Below, in pieces: positions 1 to 7,693 of a stretch of 26,875 nt of DNA. The notes beneath the pieces are model-generated. The model saw only the letters and a program-made list of their open reading frames with translations. It was not told the origin of the DNA and did no database searches. Position 1 is the stretch's first letter, and the number at the start of each line of letters is the position of its first letter. A program made the translations under genes and the position numbers. Source of the DNA: Ignavibacteria bacterium UBA961 (GTDB lineage Bacteria > Bacteroidota > Ignavibacteria > Kapaibacteriales > UBA961); the NCBI GenBank assembly GCA_002293005.1, contig DBCJ01000124.1:1-26875 (forward strand), given 5' to 3'.

Positions 1-21
1 GAATCCCTCTCCCTCCGCTTC

Positions 22-71
22 AACAAAAAAAATCTATTCCATGCATATGCATCGAATAGATTTTTTTTGTT
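22..71. terminator. Bidirectional intrinsic terminator hairpin
   Basis: Positions 22-39 and 54-71 are exact reverse complements, giving an 18-bp perfect stem. The stem core is AATCTATTC paired with GAATAGATT, flanked by eight A on the left and eight T on the right. The loop holds the self-complementary 12-mer ATGCATATGCAT (41-52). The T-run follows the stem on the plus strand and the A-run gives a T-run on the minus strand, so it can end transcription both ways. It lies about 130 bases past the stop of the minus-strand LCP gene and probably separates that operon from a gene beyond the left edge. Confidence 0.8.
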
Positions 72-158
72 ATACCATTTCCAAATTGGAGTAAACTTAA
101 CTTCAGATATGCTTAAACATATCATATCGAAGAAAGTGAGATACATTATCAAGAAAAA

Positions 159-203
159 TAATCTTGTAATCGTGATAATCTTGTAATCCTGCCCATCCTG
201 CCC
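159..203. repeat. Short tandem repeats downstream of the LCP gene
   Basis: The 13-mer TAATCTTGTAATC occurs at 159-171 and again at 176-188, a 17-base period. It is followed at once by CCTGCCC at 188-194 and 197-203, the last copy ending one base before the stop codon of the minus-strand gene. Nothing in this stretch looks coding. Confidence 0.7.
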
Positions 204-1439
204 TCACTTCATTGTCCCACTCTTCCTAAACGCATCTTCCTGCTCAACATATTTCACAATCTCAAATGCCTCTGCCGTTTTGCCTTTTTGATTGTATGCA
301 TTGACTAACATATAGCATAACTTATCTCGAAGTGCGATTCGTTCATTCACATTTTGAATTTGTATCCATGATCTTTGTCGGAAAGGGTGAGCAAGAGAAT
401 CAATCACGCGTTCAGGTTTATTGGTATCCTTCTCAACTTTTGTCAAAAGAGAACGCATGATATTGGCATAATACTCAGGGTTTTTACGGTCATTTTTACC
501 AACGATATTCTTGACTTTGGATTCAATTGAAGTTTCAATGTTCGCAATGTTAGAAGAGTCATAATCGAACACTTTAAGTTTATAACTTGACTTTGGCATC
601 ATTCTCACCCATATACGATCAGGAGTATTGGAATTGAATCCATTTGCTCTCATTTCATCGAGAATATAGGATGCAGCATCATAAGAAAGATTTGTCGTGG
701 AGAGTGCAAGTGCTGCTCTTATACCCAATTGACCCATCAAATCATCTGTGTGATCAAATGATCGAAGGATAGCTTGTCTGATGAATTGACCTTGATTATA
801 TGATCGCTGTTTATCTCCTGCGGCATATACCTTGCGAGATCTGATCACACGTAAAGCGCTGGATGCATTCTCTTTATACCCCATGATTTCAATGATGCCC
901 ATCGCTTGTGAAAAACCAAATTCAACAAAGAAATCAATCTTCTTCACTTCGGTTACTCTTCTGATTTCTTTCATATAGCGATCACGACCAAGGGTTAGTC
1001 GAACATTGCCAATCAATTGACCACGCGGATCAGTGAATTTTGCATCTGCATATGTGCTTCGTGGCACGGAAATGACTTCCACACAACCTGAATCCAGGAA
1101 GAATCTCACAAGATGGTTAGCATCCGCACGGGCAGTTTTTTCGCCCAATCTGGAGTCTATTCCTGTGATAAGAACGCTAATGACTCTGCCCGAAGGCATA
1201 GGGTATTCAATGTCATCTATGTCAATAGTCGTATCACCGATAATTGGCTGATACTGTTTTTCTTGTGTAGGTTCTTCTTGTTCAAGATCACCAATCTGCA
1301 TATTCTGTTTTTGGACAGATTGCACTTTGTTTGATTCAACTCCTTTTGGAGGTTCCTGTGCCGGTTGATTTTCACCGCAAGAGATAAGTATGAGTCCCGT
1401 GAATGCAATGATGCATGAATGTAGAATAAACTGTTTCAT
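204..1439 (-). CDS. LytR-CpsA-Psr (LCP)-like lipoprotein, copy 1
   Basis: The predicted product has 411 residues. A start at 1439 (or 1442, an adjacent ATG) gives a lipoprotein signal peptide with lipobox LISC and Cys21; longer upstream starts would bury it. LCP-domain hallmarks appear in order: VLITGIDSR near residue 90, the Arg-x-Asp of ARAD near 103, SVPRST near 124, and RSRKVYAAGDKQR followed by a Gln-rich SYNQGQ stretch at about 200-218. These match the pyrophosphate- and metal-binding arginines and aspartates of LCP proteins, which in Gram-positives transfer lipid-linked glycopolymers onto peptidoglycan. The C-terminal 150 or so residues are not recognised. It follows its paralogue by about 25 bases and is probably co-transcribed with it. 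An envelope role at a membrane is inferred; the acceptor and substrate are unknown. Confidence 0.72.
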   Translation of the reverse strand: MKQFILHSCIIAFTGLILISCGENQPAQEPPKGVESNKVQSVQKQNMQIGDLEQEEPTQEKQYQPIIGDTTIDIDDIEYPMPSGRVISVLITGIDSRLGEKTARADANHLVRFFLDSGCVEVISVPRSTYADAKFTDPRGQLIGNVRLTLGRDRYMKEIRRVTEVKKIDFFVEFGFSQAMGIIEIMGYKENASSALRVIRSRKVYAAGDKQRSYNQGQFIRQAILRSFDHTDDLMGQLGIRAALALSTTNLSYDAASYILDEMRANGFNSNTPDRIWVRMMPKSSYKLKVFDYDSSNIANIETSIESKVKNIVGKNDRKNPEYYANIMRSLLTKVEKDTNKPERVIDSLAHPFRQRSWIQIQNVNERIALRDKLCYMLVNAYNQKGKTAEAFEIVKYVEQEDAFRKSGTMK

Positions 1440-1464
1440 CATTTGTATCGGTTTTGAATAAAAA

Positions 1465-2700
1465 TCAATGTTGATATGCTTCTTGTTCGAGTTGCAAATA
1501 ATCTTGCACTGTTTTTGCATCGACCGTTTTATTTGTTCTGTTAAATGCATCAATGAGTAAAGTACAAATTCGATTGCGCAATTGTACTCGTTCTTGTTTA
1601 TCCTTTACTTGCATCCATGCTTTTTGCTGAAAAGGGAAGGCAAGTGCATTGATGACACGAGCAGGGTTTTTGGCTGAATCCACTGCGGCTTTTTTGACAA
1701 GATTTTGCAATCTTTTTGCATATCCTTCAGGTGTTTTACGATCACCCTCGAGCATTCCCTTAACCCTTTTCTCTATGCCGGATTCCAATTGCTCAACATT
1801 TGCTGAATCAAAATTCAAGTGTTTCATTTGAGAAAGGTAATTGGGTTTCATGCGCACCCAGATTCTTTCATGACCCATCGAGCTGAATCCATGTTTTCTT
1901 ACTTCATCGAGTAAATAATTGGTGGCATCATAGGAGAGATTCGTGTTAGCCAATGCAAGTGCGGCTCTGATGCCGACTTTCCCAACCAAATCATCAGTCT
2001 GATCGAATACCTTGAGAATTGCTTGTCTGATGAATTGTCCTTGATTATATGATCTTTGATGATCACCTGTCGTAAAAGCTTTTCTAGAACGAAGTACTCG
2101 AAGAGTTGATGCCGCATTGTCTTTATAACCGAGCAATTCGATGATTCCCATTGCTTGAGAAAATCCGAATTCGATATAATAATCAATGGATTTCACTTTT
2201 GCGATTTTTGTGATCTCACGGATATATCGCTCTTGTCCAAAAATCGATCGAACATTGGCGATGATATTTCCACCGGATGTATCGCCTTTGCGAATCATTG
2301 CAAATGTTCCACGAGGGATGGAAATGATTTCAATGCAACCAGAATCCAAGAAGAATCGAACGACATGATTTGCATCTGCGCGAGCTGATTTTTCCCCAAG
2401 TCTGGAATCAATGCCTGTTATCAGAATATTCACCACGCGACCATTTGGCATAGGAAATTCTCTGCGGATTCCAAGTAAAGTTGAATCAGCAAAGATCTTT
2501 ATAATACTGTCCTTTTTGACAGAGTCAATCTTTTGAACAGCTATCGTATCTTTCATTATTGGAACTGTGTCAGTCTTATGTTCTGACTTTGCACCTTGAA
2601 TTCGAATATTTTCAGGTCCGCTTTGTTTCGGCTCCTGTGAGCAACTTCCAATTAAGAGTATACCGAATATCAGTATGAATACCCTATAATACTTACCCAT
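1465..2700 (-). CDS. LytR-CpsA-Psr (LCP)-like lipoprotein, copy 2
   Basis: The predicted product has 411 residues from the ATG at 2700. That start is preceded by AGGG with a 5-base spacer, and it places a lipoprotein signal (ILLIGSC, Cys20) at the N-terminus; an ATG at 2730 is in frame but lacks a ribosome site. The LCP motifs are NILITGIDSR, ARADANHVVRFFLDSGC, IISIPRGT, LRSRKAFTTGD and QRSYNQGQFIRQAIL. It is clearly paralogous to the next gene over its whole length, including the C-terminal region outside the LCP core (DRKTPEGYAK here, DRKNPEYYAN there). This points to local duplication. By family it may act as a glycopolymer transferase or bind polyprenyl phosphates; no glycan gene lies next to it. 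Confidence 0.72.
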   Translation of the reverse strand: MGKYYRVFILIFGILLIGSCSQEPKQSGPENIRIQGAKSEHKTDTVPIMKDTIAVQKIDSVKKDSIIKIFADSTLLGIRREFPMPNGRVVNILITGIDSRLGEKSARADANHVVRFFLDSGCIEIISIPRGTFAMIRKGDTSGGNIIANVRSIFGQERYIREITKIAKVKSIDYYIEFGFSQAMGIIELLGYKDNAASTLRVLRSRKAFTTGDHQRSYNQGQFIRQAILKVFDQTDDLVGKVGIRAALALANTNLSYDATNYLLDEVRKHGFSSMGHERIWVRMKPNYLSQMKHLNFDSANVEQLESGIEKRVKGMLEGDRKTPEGYAKRLQNLVKKAAVDSAKNPARVINALAFPFQQKAWMQVKDKQERVQLRNRICTLLIDAFNRTNKTVDAKTVQDYLQLEQEAYQH

Positions 2701-2742
2701 ATTAACCCTGGGATTAAGAAAATATATCATTCAAACAAATAG

Positions 2743-2750
2743 CAAATATA
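2743..2750 (-). promoter_or_regulatory. Possible -7 element for the LCP gene pair
   Basis: Read on the minus strand this is TATATTTG, an exact match to the Bacteroidota -7 consensus TAnnTTTG, 43 bases upstream of the ATG at 2700. No convincing TTTG was found at -33, so the assignment rests on one box. Confidence 0.35.
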
Positions 2751-2765
2751 TTGCCAATTCAAGTT

Positions 2766-2783
2766 TTGTTATTTGAATAACAA
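2766..2783. promoter_or_regulatory. 18-bp palindrome, candidate operator
   Basis: TTGTTATTTGAATAACAA has 8-base perfect arms around a central TG. It lies in the divergent region between the LCP pair and the secreted protein gene, on the upstream side of the possible LCP -7 box. A dimeric regulator could act on one or both genes; no regulator gene is next to it. Confidence 0.4.
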
Positions 2784-2833
2784 TGATTTACCGATATTCG
2801 TGGGTGATTTCTCTATATTTCTACAAGAATTCT

Positions 2834-3745
2834 ATGAATAATATGCGCATTGTTACTTTCCTTGTATTGTGTGCTTTGCTAGCAGTATCATCATCTGATG
2901 TCTTTGCTCAAATTGATAATCAGCAATTCAGCATTCCCGGACCGAGTGAATTGTCCTTGATTAAGATGAAGGGAGAGTCCGGAATAACTTATGTGGGTAC
3001 GATCATTGAAAGAAGTGATAGAGAAATATCCATATTAACCGATGCAAATACCAAAATTCAGATATTATTGGTCAATATTCAGGACATAAGGGCGATACCA
3101 AAGTCTCAGATTCACAATGGTGAATATTGGTATCCCAATCCAAATGAAACACGATATCTGTATGCACCATCTGCTTTCAATCTCAAAAAAGGGGAAGGCT
3201 ATTATCAGAATACATATCTCTTCATCAATACCTTTAATTATGGAATAACAGATAACTTTTCGATGGGAATTGGTTTCGAGTTCTTTTCAACATTTGCTTC
3301 TCTTGGTGATAGTGATTTCAATCCAATTTTCTTTTTGACACCAAAATACAGTACTCAAATATCTGAAAATGTGAGAGTCGGTGTTGGAGTTTTATACGGT
3401 AATCTCACATCGTATATTGGTGGATTTGGCGTTGGATATGGTTTGGTGACCTATGGCAATCCGGAACACAATGCCACATTGGGATTGGGTTTTGGATTCT
3501 TTGATGGAAATTTCAGTAGCGATCCTGTCATAACATTGAGTGGAATGACAAGACTGTCCAGAAGAATTTCATTGGTTACTGAAAATTGGTTTTTCCCCGC
3601 TGATGTATATCGCGGACTTATATCCTATGGCATCCGCTTTTTTGGTGAGACCATGTCCGTTGATCTTGCACTTGTCAATAATGAAGAATTCTCTGAAGTA
3701 TTTCCTATTGGCATACCCTATGTGGATTTTGTTGTAAAGTTTTGA
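2834..3745 (+). CDS. Secreted protein of unknown function, probable outer-membrane beta-barrel
   Basis: The predicted product is 303 residues from ATG 2834, or 300 from ATG 2843. Both give a clear Sec signal (FLVLCALLAVSSSDVFA, cleavage before Gln), while an in-frame ATG at 2783 lies inside the palindrome and would add a non-signal extension. After a short region of about 100 residues, the rest alternates polar and hydrophobic residues and is rich in Gly, Phe and Tyr (repeated GVGVLYGN, GFGVGYG, LGLGFGFF runs). It ends in VVKF, with the terminal Phe typical of outer-membrane barrels. The family is not recognised. It converges on the phosphatase gene with only 3 bases between stop codons. Confidence 0.6.
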   Translation: MNNMRIVTFLVLCALLAVSSSDVFAQIDNQQFSIPGPSELSLIKMKGESGITYVGTIIERSDREISILTDANTKIQILLVNIQDIRAIPKSQIHNGEYWYPNPNETRYLYAPSAFNLKKGEGYYQNTYLFINTFNYGITDNFSMGIGFEFFSTFASLGDSDFNPIFFLTPKYSTQISENVRVGVGVLYGNLTSYIGGFGVGYGLVTYGNPEHNATLGLGFGFFDGNFSSDPVITLSGMTRLSRRISLVTENWFFPADVYRGLISYGIRFFGETMSVDLALVNNEEFSEVFPIGIPYVDFVVKF

Positions 3746-3748
3746 GAG

Positions 3749-4675
3749 TTATTTCTTCAAGGAATATGATGTAATGACTTTGCCGCTGATATCTATCACT
3801 TGTACTAGAGTTTCTTTTTCCATGACAGAAAACATCATGAAGCCTTGCTTTCCATGATAGAAATCTTGTCCTTCTGCTTTTCCTGCATCACGAATTTCGC
3901 TTCCTGCACCTGAGATAAAATGTACAGTTGATTTGTTATCGGGATGAATGATTTGCAAATCATGCTCATGACCACAGATATATGCATGCACTCCTTGTGC
4001 TTTGAATGTGGCATCAAATTTATTCATGAGATCATTCATGCCCGGTTTTCTTTTACCCAAGCTATAAATGGAATGATGTCCAATCACGAATTTCCAATCA
4101 TTTTTCGGTGTTTGTGTAAGCAGTGAATCCATCCATCTCCTTTGTCCTGCCGTATCAATGCCTTTTACACGATATGTCTCATCTTCTTTATGATATGCAT
4201 CCACATAAGGATTAGTATCCATAAATATAAATTGTGCTGACTGTGATTTACTTATGCCAAATGTCTTTGAAAAGTATCTTGAAGGCAGATTCCATCTTCT
4301 GCTGATGGTGGAATATTCAATTTGGGCATCAGGATTTCCTTTATAATCATGATTTCCTAAAACAATATACCAATCACCTTGGAGTGAATGTTGAGGATAA
4401 ATGTCTTCGAATGAAGCTTTCCAATGTGGATCCATGACGCTTCTCACGCCACTTGGATAGAAATTATCACCTGTACTTATGATGAATTTCGGTTCAACTT
4501 GTTCTGCGGCATCTGCCATCACTTTCGCAATTTCTTTCTGACCATATTCACCATTTCTTCCCCAATCACCAATCACAAAGAAATGCAATGCATCTTTTGG
4601 AATTATGATTCCAGGAATATCAGAGTATGCAGTATTATTACAAATGAAAAGGATTATAAGAAGAAACTTTTTCAT
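3749..4675 (-). CDS. Secreted purple-acid-phosphatase-like metallophosphoesterase
   Basis: The 308-residue product begins with a signal peptide (MKKFLLIILFICNNTAYS). All metallophosphoesterase motifs are present: GDWG (Asp37), GDNFY (Asp70, Tyr73), GNHD (Asn108, His109), GHH (His200-201) and GHEHD (His236, His238). The Tyr three residues after the second Asp and this spacing match small mammalian-type tartrate-resistant acid phosphatases, which use a dinuclear metal centre to hydrolyse phosphomonoesters. It probably acts in the periplasm or outside the cell. It follows the TonB-dependent receptor gene in the same direction, but a strong terminator lies between them, so it either has its own weak promoter or depends on read-through. 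Phosphate release coupled to receptor uptake is an inference from position only. Confidence 0.85.
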   Translation of the reverse strand: MKKFLLIILFICNNTAYSDIPGIIIPKDALHFFVIGDWGRNGEYGQKEIAKVMADAAEQVEPKFIISTGDNFYPSGVRSVMDPHWKASFEDIYPQHSLQGDWYIVLGNHDYKGNPDAQIEYSTISRRWNLPSRYFSKTFGISKSQSAQFIFMDTNPYVDAYHKEDETYRVKGIDTAGQRRWMDSLLTQTPKNDWKFVIGHHSIYSLGKRKPGMNDLMNKFDATFKAQGVHAYICGHEHDLQIIHPDNKSTVHFISGAGSEIRDAGKAEGQDFYHGKQGFMMFSVMEKETLVQVIDISGKVITSYSLKK

Positions 4676-4695
4676 GATATAGAAATAAGTTTGAT

Positions 4696-4721
4696 AAAAA
4701 AAGGGGGCAGTGAATGCCCCC
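4696..4721 (-). terminator. Intrinsic terminator after the TonB-dependent receptor gene
   Basis: On the minus strand a GGGGGCA-TTCAC-TGCCCCC hairpin (7-bp GC-rich stem, 5-base loop) is followed directly by seven T. It starts 24 bases past the receptor stop and ends about 20 bases before the phosphatase start codon. Confidence 0.9.
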
Positions 4722-4744
4722 GTTCAAGTTCCATTTGCTTTATA

Positions 4745-7561
4745 TTATAAATCCCATTTCAAACCGACATTCATGCGCATATTGTAGAATTCAGATTGCA
4801 TTGTTCTTTCGCTTATACCTTGATAATATCTCAATGGTTGATTGGTGATATTATTGAGTTCTGCGAACATACGGAGTTGAGGTGTGATTTTATAAGCTGC
4901 ATTGAAATCCACAAATGTTTGAGTGTCATAGTATCTATCATAGAATTCGCTCACTCCATAACTATCAATATATGCACTTGTATAATTAACGGATATTCTG
5001 GCTGACAGTTTACTATCTTCATAGGAAAGTGATGCATTGAACATATGCTCTGCTGTTCCGGGAAGGGCTGCATCAATGCGCTCAGTATCATCTGTTGGAA
5101 CGCTTGGAACATTTGAACCTGTATTTGTATAATTCAAGTATAAGCTTGTATTACCGAGAATTCCCGGCAAGAAATCGAGTTGTCTTTGAAATCCGAATTC
5201 CATTCCTGTGATTGTCGCTTCGGCTCCATTACGAGGTTGAGTATATCGAGCATATTGCACGCCATTGATCAAAGGAACATTTGCTCCACGGAGGATATAA
5301 TCATAAATGAAGTTTTGGATATTCTTATGGAAGATACCACCCGAGAAAATACCGACTGATTCAAAATAATATTCAGCCATCAAGTCCAAATTCGATGAAG
5401 TAGTTGCCTTCAAATCAGGATTGCCGAGCGTGATTTCATCATCATCCTGACTGAATAATTGATAGGGAACAAGATTGTAATAATTTGGTCTTGCAATTGT
5501 ATTCGTATATGCCATACGAATGATTAAAGCAGGATTATATTCATAACGCACATGCAATGAAGGCAAAACATTCAAATAGGAATTTGTGCCTGTTTTTGCT
5601 GCATATGTTTCTGCATCGGCATCGAATGAATTTCCGGTGTATTCAACTGAAGTATGCTCGACTCTTGCACCCGCAACAATCATCAACTTATCATCTGAAT
5701 TGAGATATCCACCACTCAATTGCTGAGTGAGCATGAGATAACCGGCATTGATTGTTTCTGTTGCATTGAAATTACCCGGAACATATTCAGCGATTCCATC
5801 CCTTACTTTGAAATTTGATGTGTCATTCACATTGATACCACCCAAGAATGATGATGGTGCATAAGAACCATAAGCATAATCACCTGCAAGATTTGCTTTT
5901 CCTCTGTCCATATCAATCAATGGGATAGAACCGAATGAACTTGGATTGAACACATTTGTATTATTCGGTGTATAAAAGTTAAAGCTATTATCGCGCATCT
6001 TTTCTTTTCCACGATAACGAATGCCACCTTTAAGATTGGATTCATAAGCACCTTGATTCAATGTTGTTTCCAAGTCCAATTTGGCATTGAGATCCACATC
6101 TTCTGTATAGCCATATTGTTCTGTCAATTGACGTAATGTCCATGTATTCAAATCATTGCCAGTCTCACCTGCAACAAAACCACCTTTAGGTTGGATCGGA
6201 TCACTGATGTCTTGAGTGAGTTTTTGTTTTCTTGTTCTGAATGATACATAACGCTCATTCGGACGCTCTTCTGATGCTTTTGCATAATTGGCTTGCCAAT
6301 TTGCTTTCACTGCGCCAAGGAGATGTTGTCCCGACATTGACACATTGAAAGTTCTTTGGTCTTCGAGTCTTGTATTGTTGACACGATCATTACCAATACC
6401 GCCTTTTGTTTCTCTTCTCACCTCTGCACCTGAAACAATTCCATTGGAATCTGGTGCGGATGGATAGCGATAATTCACGCGATAACGATTTTCCCAATCA
6501 TCTCTCCAATTATAAATGGTATTGAAGAATACTTGATTTTTTTCATCGAATTTATAATCCAAACCAAGCGAAATGCTTCTTCTTGTTCTTTCAACATCAT
6601 ATCTGCGCAATTGAAGATCTGATACATATGCATTTCCATTGTCATCTTCAGACCACTCTGCCTCTACATTGTCAGAAGCCAATTTATGATTATTGATGCT
6701 TCCTGAAAGTACAAGACCGAGCTTATTATCCATGAATCGTTCACCATAAATTCCTGCTCCTGTGAGAATAGGTTTTTCACTAAGGAAATTATATCCACCC
6801 GCACCAGTTATGGATAATCTTCTCGTTTCAGGAGCACCTCTTGTGATCAAATTGATTGATCCACCAATGGCATCGGCATCCATGTCAGGAGTAAGTGCTT
6901 TCGTTACTTCAATTGTTTGAATCATGTCTGAAGGAATCAAATCCAATTGCACTTCACGATTCTCCGCTTCTGCTGATGGAATTCGATCTCCATTGATTGT
7001 AACACTATTCAAACGAGCGGCGGTACCTCTGATAAGTCCGAATCTTGCTTCACCTTGATCATATTGAACTGTGATTCCTTGAACTCGCTTCAATGCATCG
7101 CCTACATTTGCATCGGGGAAACGACCAACTTGATCCGAAGAAATGATATTTGCTATTGAAATGCCTTCTTTTTGTTGATTCAATGCTCTGGCTTGTCCCT
7201 GTAATCCATCACCCATAACTATCACATCATTTGTGACTGATGTGGATCCCTGCATGAGTACTTTCACAGAGATTGTTCCATTCTCGGGTATCTCAATCTT
7301 TTGAGAATATTTCTTGAATCCAATGGATGTTACATTAAGAGTATAAGACCCTGATTTAACATTTGAAATAAAGAATTGACCACGACTATCACATATTTTC
7401 CCTCGTGATAATTCCTTTATTTGAACTCCGGCACCGGGTAAAGGTAAAATACCTTTTTCATCGAGTACAATTCCGGATACATTTCCGGCTAATGAAGTCA
7501 TGATGGAAAAGGGAATGAATAGGAGAGAAAAGAGGAGTCGAATGCTGTACGGTTTGTGCAT
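4745..7561 (-). CDS. TonB-dependent outer-membrane receptor
   Basis: The 938-residue product starts at ATG 7561, with AGGA upstream, and has a signal peptide of about 26 residues. A carboxypeptidase-regulatory-like beta-sandwich domain follows (about 27-105, from NVSGIVLDEKG). Next come a TonB-box-like DVIVM at 112-116, a plug domain (about 130-245, with GRFPDANVGDALKRVQGITV and the conserved GGSINLITR) and a 22-strand-type barrel to the C-terminus. The plug motifs resemble the TonB receptors often found in Xanthomonas, Caulobacter and Bacteroidota. It imports an unknown substrate across the outer membrane using TonB energy. No SusD-like partner lies next to it, which argues against a classical glycan-uptake pair. 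The neighbouring acid phosphatase suggests a phosphorylated ligand, as inference only. Confidence 0.92.
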   Translation of the reverse strand: MHKPYSIRLLFSLLFIPFSIMTSLAGNVSGIVLDEKGILPLPGAGVQIKELSRGKICDSRGQFFISNVKSGSYTLNVTSIGFKKYSQKIEIPENGTISVKVLMQGSTSVTNDVIVMGDGLQGQARALNQQKEGISIANIISSDQVGRFPDANVGDALKRVQGITVQYDQGEARFGLIRGTAARLNSVTINGDRIPSAEAENREVQLDLIPSDMIQTIEVTKALTPDMDADAIGGSINLITRGAPETRRLSITGAGGYNFLSEKPILTGAGIYGERFMDNKLGLVLSGSINNHKLASDNVEAEWSEDDNGNAYVSDLQLRRYDVERTRRSISLGLDYKFDEKNQVFFNTIYNWRDDWENRYRVNYRYPSAPDSNGIVSGAEVRRETKGGIGNDRVNNTRLEDQRTFNVSMSGQHLLGAVKANWQANYAKASEERPNERYVSFRTRKQKLTQDISDPIQPKGGFVAGETGNDLNTWTLRQLTEQYGYTEDVDLNAKLDLETTLNQGAYESNLKGGIRYRGKEKMRDNSFNFYTPNNTNVFNPSSFGSIPLIDMDRGKANLAGDYAYGSYAPSSFLGGINVNDTSNFKVRDGIAEYVPGNFNATETINAGYLMLTQQLSGGYLNSDDKLMIVAGARVEHTSVEYTGNSFDADAETYAAKTGTNSYLNVLPSLHVRYEYNPALIIRMAYTNTIARPNYYNLVPYQLFSQDDDEITLGNPDLKATTSSNLDLMAEYYFESVGIFSGGIFHKNIQNFIYDYILRGANVPLINGVQYARYTQPRNGAEATITGMEFGFQRQLDFLPGILGNTSLYLNYTNTGSNVPSVPTDDTERIDAALPGTAEHMFNASLSYEDSKLSARISVNYTSAYIDSYGVSEFYDRYYDTQTFVDFNAAYKITPQLRMFAELNNITNQPLRYYQGISERTMQSEFYNMRMNVGLKWDL

Positions 7562-7595
7562 CGTCTATCCTTGGAAAAGTGAAGGAAATACAATG

Positions 7596-7603
7596 CAAAC
7601 TTA
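7596..7603 (-). promoter_or_regulatory. Possible -7 element for the TonB receptor
   Basis: Read on the minus strand this is TAAGTTTG, matching TAnnTTTG, 34 bases upstream of the receptor start codon. That is a plausible distance for a short leader. No TTTG is present about 20 bases further upstream. Confidence 0.4.
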
Positions 7604-7634
7604 TCAGTGGGGTATTATGAGAGTGTAATGGGAG

Positions 7635-7676
7635 TATTAAGAATGTATGATGAAAAATACCCTGATTATTAAGAAT
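7635..7676. repeat. Direct repeat upstream of the TonB receptor promoter
   Basis: TATTAAGAAT occurs at 7635-7644 and 7667-7676, 32 bases apart, about three helical turns. Both copies lie just upstream of the possible -7 box, a spacing suited to two regulator molecules on one face of the DNA. The sequence is AT-rich, so chance is not excluded. Confidence 0.3.
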
Positions 7677-7693
7677 TGGAAATACAGAAGAAT

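Noticed and set aside
1440..1553. Longer N-terminus of the first LCP gene
   Set aside because: It overlaps the end of its paralogue, and the lipoprotein signal begins only at 1439 or 1442.
2783..2833. Upstream in-frame start (ATG 2783) for the secreted beta-barrel protein
   Set aside because: It lies in the palindrome and adds 17 residues before a normal signal peptide; the ATG at 2834 or 2843 fits better.
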